In this document: in pieces, positions 12,728 to 14,542 of the stretch | Numbering within the stretch: the first letter of the stretch is position 1 | How the letters are laid out: every line of letters begins with the position of its first letter | DNA from: Candidatus Sabulitectum sp. | Lineage (GTDB): Bacteria; Fermentibacterota; Fermentibacteria; Fermentibacterales; JCC-6 | DNA length: 14,542 bases | Direction: 5' to 3' | Assembly (NCBI GenBank): GCA_023136985.1 | Contig: JAGLQD010000168.1 | Span: 1-14,542, forward strand | Notes under the pieces: generated by a model | Told to the model about the DNA's origin: nothing | The model's input: only the letters and a program-made list of their open reading frames with translations | The model's database searches: none | Position numbers and translations under genes: made by a program

Positions 12728-14542
12728 TGCATATTTTAATGATTCTATTCGCCATGTACAGCCCCAGATTCAGTCCCATGGTTCTTACAAGACCATTGAC
12801 TCCGTCGATCCAGCCGCTTTATCAGGAATTCGAACTTGAGCCTGTTGATGTTCTCCACTACGATCTGTCCATAGAGATTGACCGCGTGGCAGAAACAATA
12901 GATGCAACCACGGAAGTTACCCTTGTACCAACCGAGAACAATCTTACAGACTTCAAACTCTATCTCAAGCAACTGACTGTCTCTCAGGTTTCTGGTGCTT
13001 CATCATACAGTCAGGAGGGGGATTCTCTTTTCATCACTCTTCCTGGTCCTGCTTCCACTTCTGATACGATCCAGCTGGTCATTGACTATTTCGGAACTCC
13101 CCCTGAGGAGTCATGGGGCGGTTTTCATTTTCATCCATATGCGACATATCACATGGGAGTTGGATTTGTAAGTGATCCTTCCATGGGCAAGTACATGTTC
13201 CCATGTCATGACAGGCCGGCAGACAAGGCTTCATTTGATTTTCATATTACAGTTCCTGACTCTCTTTACGCAGTGGCTAATGGAGACTCGGCAGGTGTTA
13301 CAGATAACATGGATGGAACGCTTACCTACCACTGGACACAAGAACAGCCCATGTCAACCTATCTTGCCGCGATCAGTGTTGCGGATTATACAGTTCTTCA
13401 CGATTCCACCGATTCCAGGATCTATTACTATGTTTATTCCTGGGATGTTGAAGATGCACTGGGATCGTTTGTAAATGCAGACTTGATGATGGCTCAGTAC
13501 GAGAGTGTTTACAGCCCGTATCCATGGGACTGCAAGTTCAGTTACGTGCAGACACCAATTGGAGACATGGAGCATCTTTCTCAGGTTTACCATTTCGCCG
13601 GGGCCATCAATGGAAACACCAATTATGACTGGCTTCTGGCGCATGAAATGTCTCATATGTGGTGGGGTAACTGCGTTACAGAGAGATTCTGGACAGATGT
13701 CTGGCTCTCTGAGAGCTTTGCAACATACAGCGAAGCTATATGGATGGAGAGTTACGGACAGACTGAATATCTTGATTATGTGGTGAACAACATAATGAAG
13801 CCGTACCTTAACAGCGGAGAGCTCTTTCCCATTGTAGATCCACAGACTCCCGCAGAGCTCTGGAGCAATACGACCTATGAGAAGGGCGCTTCTGTGCTTC
13901 ACATGCTCAGACAGATCATGGGAGATACTGCTTTTTTCGCAGGGTACGACACCTATTTTGAAGCTCACAAGTATACCACTGCTCTTACAACAGACTTTAT
14001 CGATCACATGGAGGCACAGTACGGTGAGCTGGACTGGTTCTTTGATCCGTGGGTTTACGGAGAAGGATACCCGATCTATGACATTGCAAGTTCATGGGTG
14101 CAGCAGGGATCTGACTGGCATCTTACCATAAACTTAGACCAGATGCAGACTGTGAGTAATTTCTTTACGATGCCTGTGGAGTTCCTTGTGGAGGGAGCTT
14201 CGGCTGATTCACTTGTAACATTCCTCAACGATGCTCCCGGGCAGGAAGAGACCTTTATTCTTCCATTTGAGCCTGTCTCAGTCGAATTCGACCCTGGCAG
14301 CAAGATACTCAGCACTGCAGTGCTGGGAGTAGATGAGCAGACATTTCCTCCGCAGGGCGGTGTGGGAACCATGTACCTTGGTCCTAATCCTGCTTCACTG
14401 AACAGTACGATTAACTGGCAGGGAACCGGAAACATGTATCTGGAAGTGCGCATATATGATCTTTCAGGTAGAATTGTTCAGAGCAGAACACTTGAGCCGT
14501 CAGTAAGAACTCTTGACCTGTACGGCATTCCAGCAGGTACAT
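12727..14542 (+). CDS. Secreted M1-family aminopeptidase with C-terminal type IX-like sorting domain (runs off window end)
   Basis: The frame is open from the ATG at 12727 (TAATG overlap with the kinase stop) to the window end, 605 codons. A weak hydrophobic leader (MHILMILFAM) suggests export. The M1 zinc site is complete: H306-EMS-H310, then 18 residues to E329 (HEMSHMWWGN...LSESFATYSE). Y384 in TTYEKGASVLHML is the expected catalytic tyrosine. The substrate-binding GAMEN motif reads G279-DMEH, retaining the glutamate but changing the rest. After the peptidase domain the protein continues as beta-rich sequence. From about residue 549 it has YLGPNPASLNSTINW, then YLEVRIYDLSGRIVQ and LDLYGIPAGT, the pattern of Por/type IX C-terminal sorting domains. 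It probably removes N-terminal residues from peptides outside the cell; specificity is unknown. Confidence 0.92.
   Translation, partial: MHILMILFAMYSPRFSPMVLTRPLTPSIQPLYQEFELEPVDVLHYDLSIEIDRVAETIDATTEVTLVPTENNLTDFKLYLKQLTVSQVSGASSYSQEGDSLFITLPGPASTSDTIQLVIDYFGTPPEESWGGFHFHPYATYHMGVGFVSDPSMGKYMFPCHDRPADKASFDFHITVPDSLYAVANGDSAGVTDNMDGTLTYHWTQEQPMSTYLAAISVADYTVLHDSTDSRIYYYVYSWDVEDALGSFVNADLMMAQYESVYSPYPWDCKFSYVQTPIGDMEHLSQVYHFAGAINGNTNYDWLLAHEMSHMWWGNCVTERFWTDVWLSESFATYSEAIWMESYGQTEYLDYVVNNIMKPYLNSGELFPIVDPQTPAELWSNTTYEKGASVLHMLRQIMGDTAFFAGYDTYFEAHKYTTALTTDFIDHMEAQYGELDWFFDPWVYGEGYPIYDIASSWVQQGSDWHLTINLDQMQTVSNFFTMPVEFLVEGASADSLVTFLNDAPGQEETFILPFEPVSVEFDPGSKILSTAVLGVDEQTFPPQGGVGTMYLGPNPASLNSTINWQGTGNMYLEVRIYDLSGRIVQSRTLEPSVRTLDLYGIPAGT

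Noticed and set aside
13354..14007. A 217-codon minus-strand open frame
   Set aside because: It lies opposite the zinc-site region of the M1 peptidase, whose frame is unmistakable.
1..14542. CRISPR arrays, tRNA or rRNA genes, insertion sequences
   Set aside because: No regularly spaced repeats, RNA-gene signatures, transposase motifs or terminal inverted repeats were seen.

Overview
The window is a densely packed bacterial chromosome segment of moderate GC content. Genes overlap by 1-8 bases or sit a few bases apart, several start at GTG or TTG behind good ribosome binding sites, and ordinary housekeeping genes (glgB, mgtE, miaB, xseA, xseB) predominate. Two features point to the Fibrobacterota-Chlorobiota-Bacteroidota (FCB) side of the tree or a related uncultured phylum: a PorV/PorQ-type outer-membrane protein, and a secreted M1 peptidase that ends in a type IX-like (Por) sorting domain. 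The phylum is an inference; no rRNA gene is present.

Layout. (a) 1-3006, minus strand: two tandem paralogous small membrane proteins with a terminator between them, then mgtE (Mg2+ channel), whose stop overlaps the GTG start of glgB (glycogen branching enzyme, cut by the window edge). (b) 3156-6892, plus strand: a probable operon of a small membrane protein, a PilZ c-di-GMP-binding protein, a PorV/PorQ-like outer-membrane protein, a polyprenol/dolichol-kinase-like CTP transferase family protein and miaB. (c) 7022-8858, plus strand: an AT-richer type II restriction-modification module, made of a NotI-family endonuclease interrupted by a one-base frameshift and an intact D12-class adenine methyltransferase. 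(d) 8876-10711, minus strand: a small secreted protein, xseA and xseB, chained by overlaps. (e) 10712-11161: a 450-base divergent intergenic region. (f) 11162-14542, plus strand: a nucleoside/uridine-kinase-like protein carrying a ThrRS-type editing-domain remnant, overlapping by one base an M1 aminopeptidase that runs off the window.

The most notable content is the restriction-modification module. Its nuclease is recognisable as NotI-like by a four-cysteine N-terminal cluster and a D...ExQ active-site pattern. Its partner methylates adenine, so its target cannot be the NotI site, which has no adenine. The frameshift may leave the methyltransferase acting alone. No CRISPR array, RNA gene or insertion sequence was recognised.
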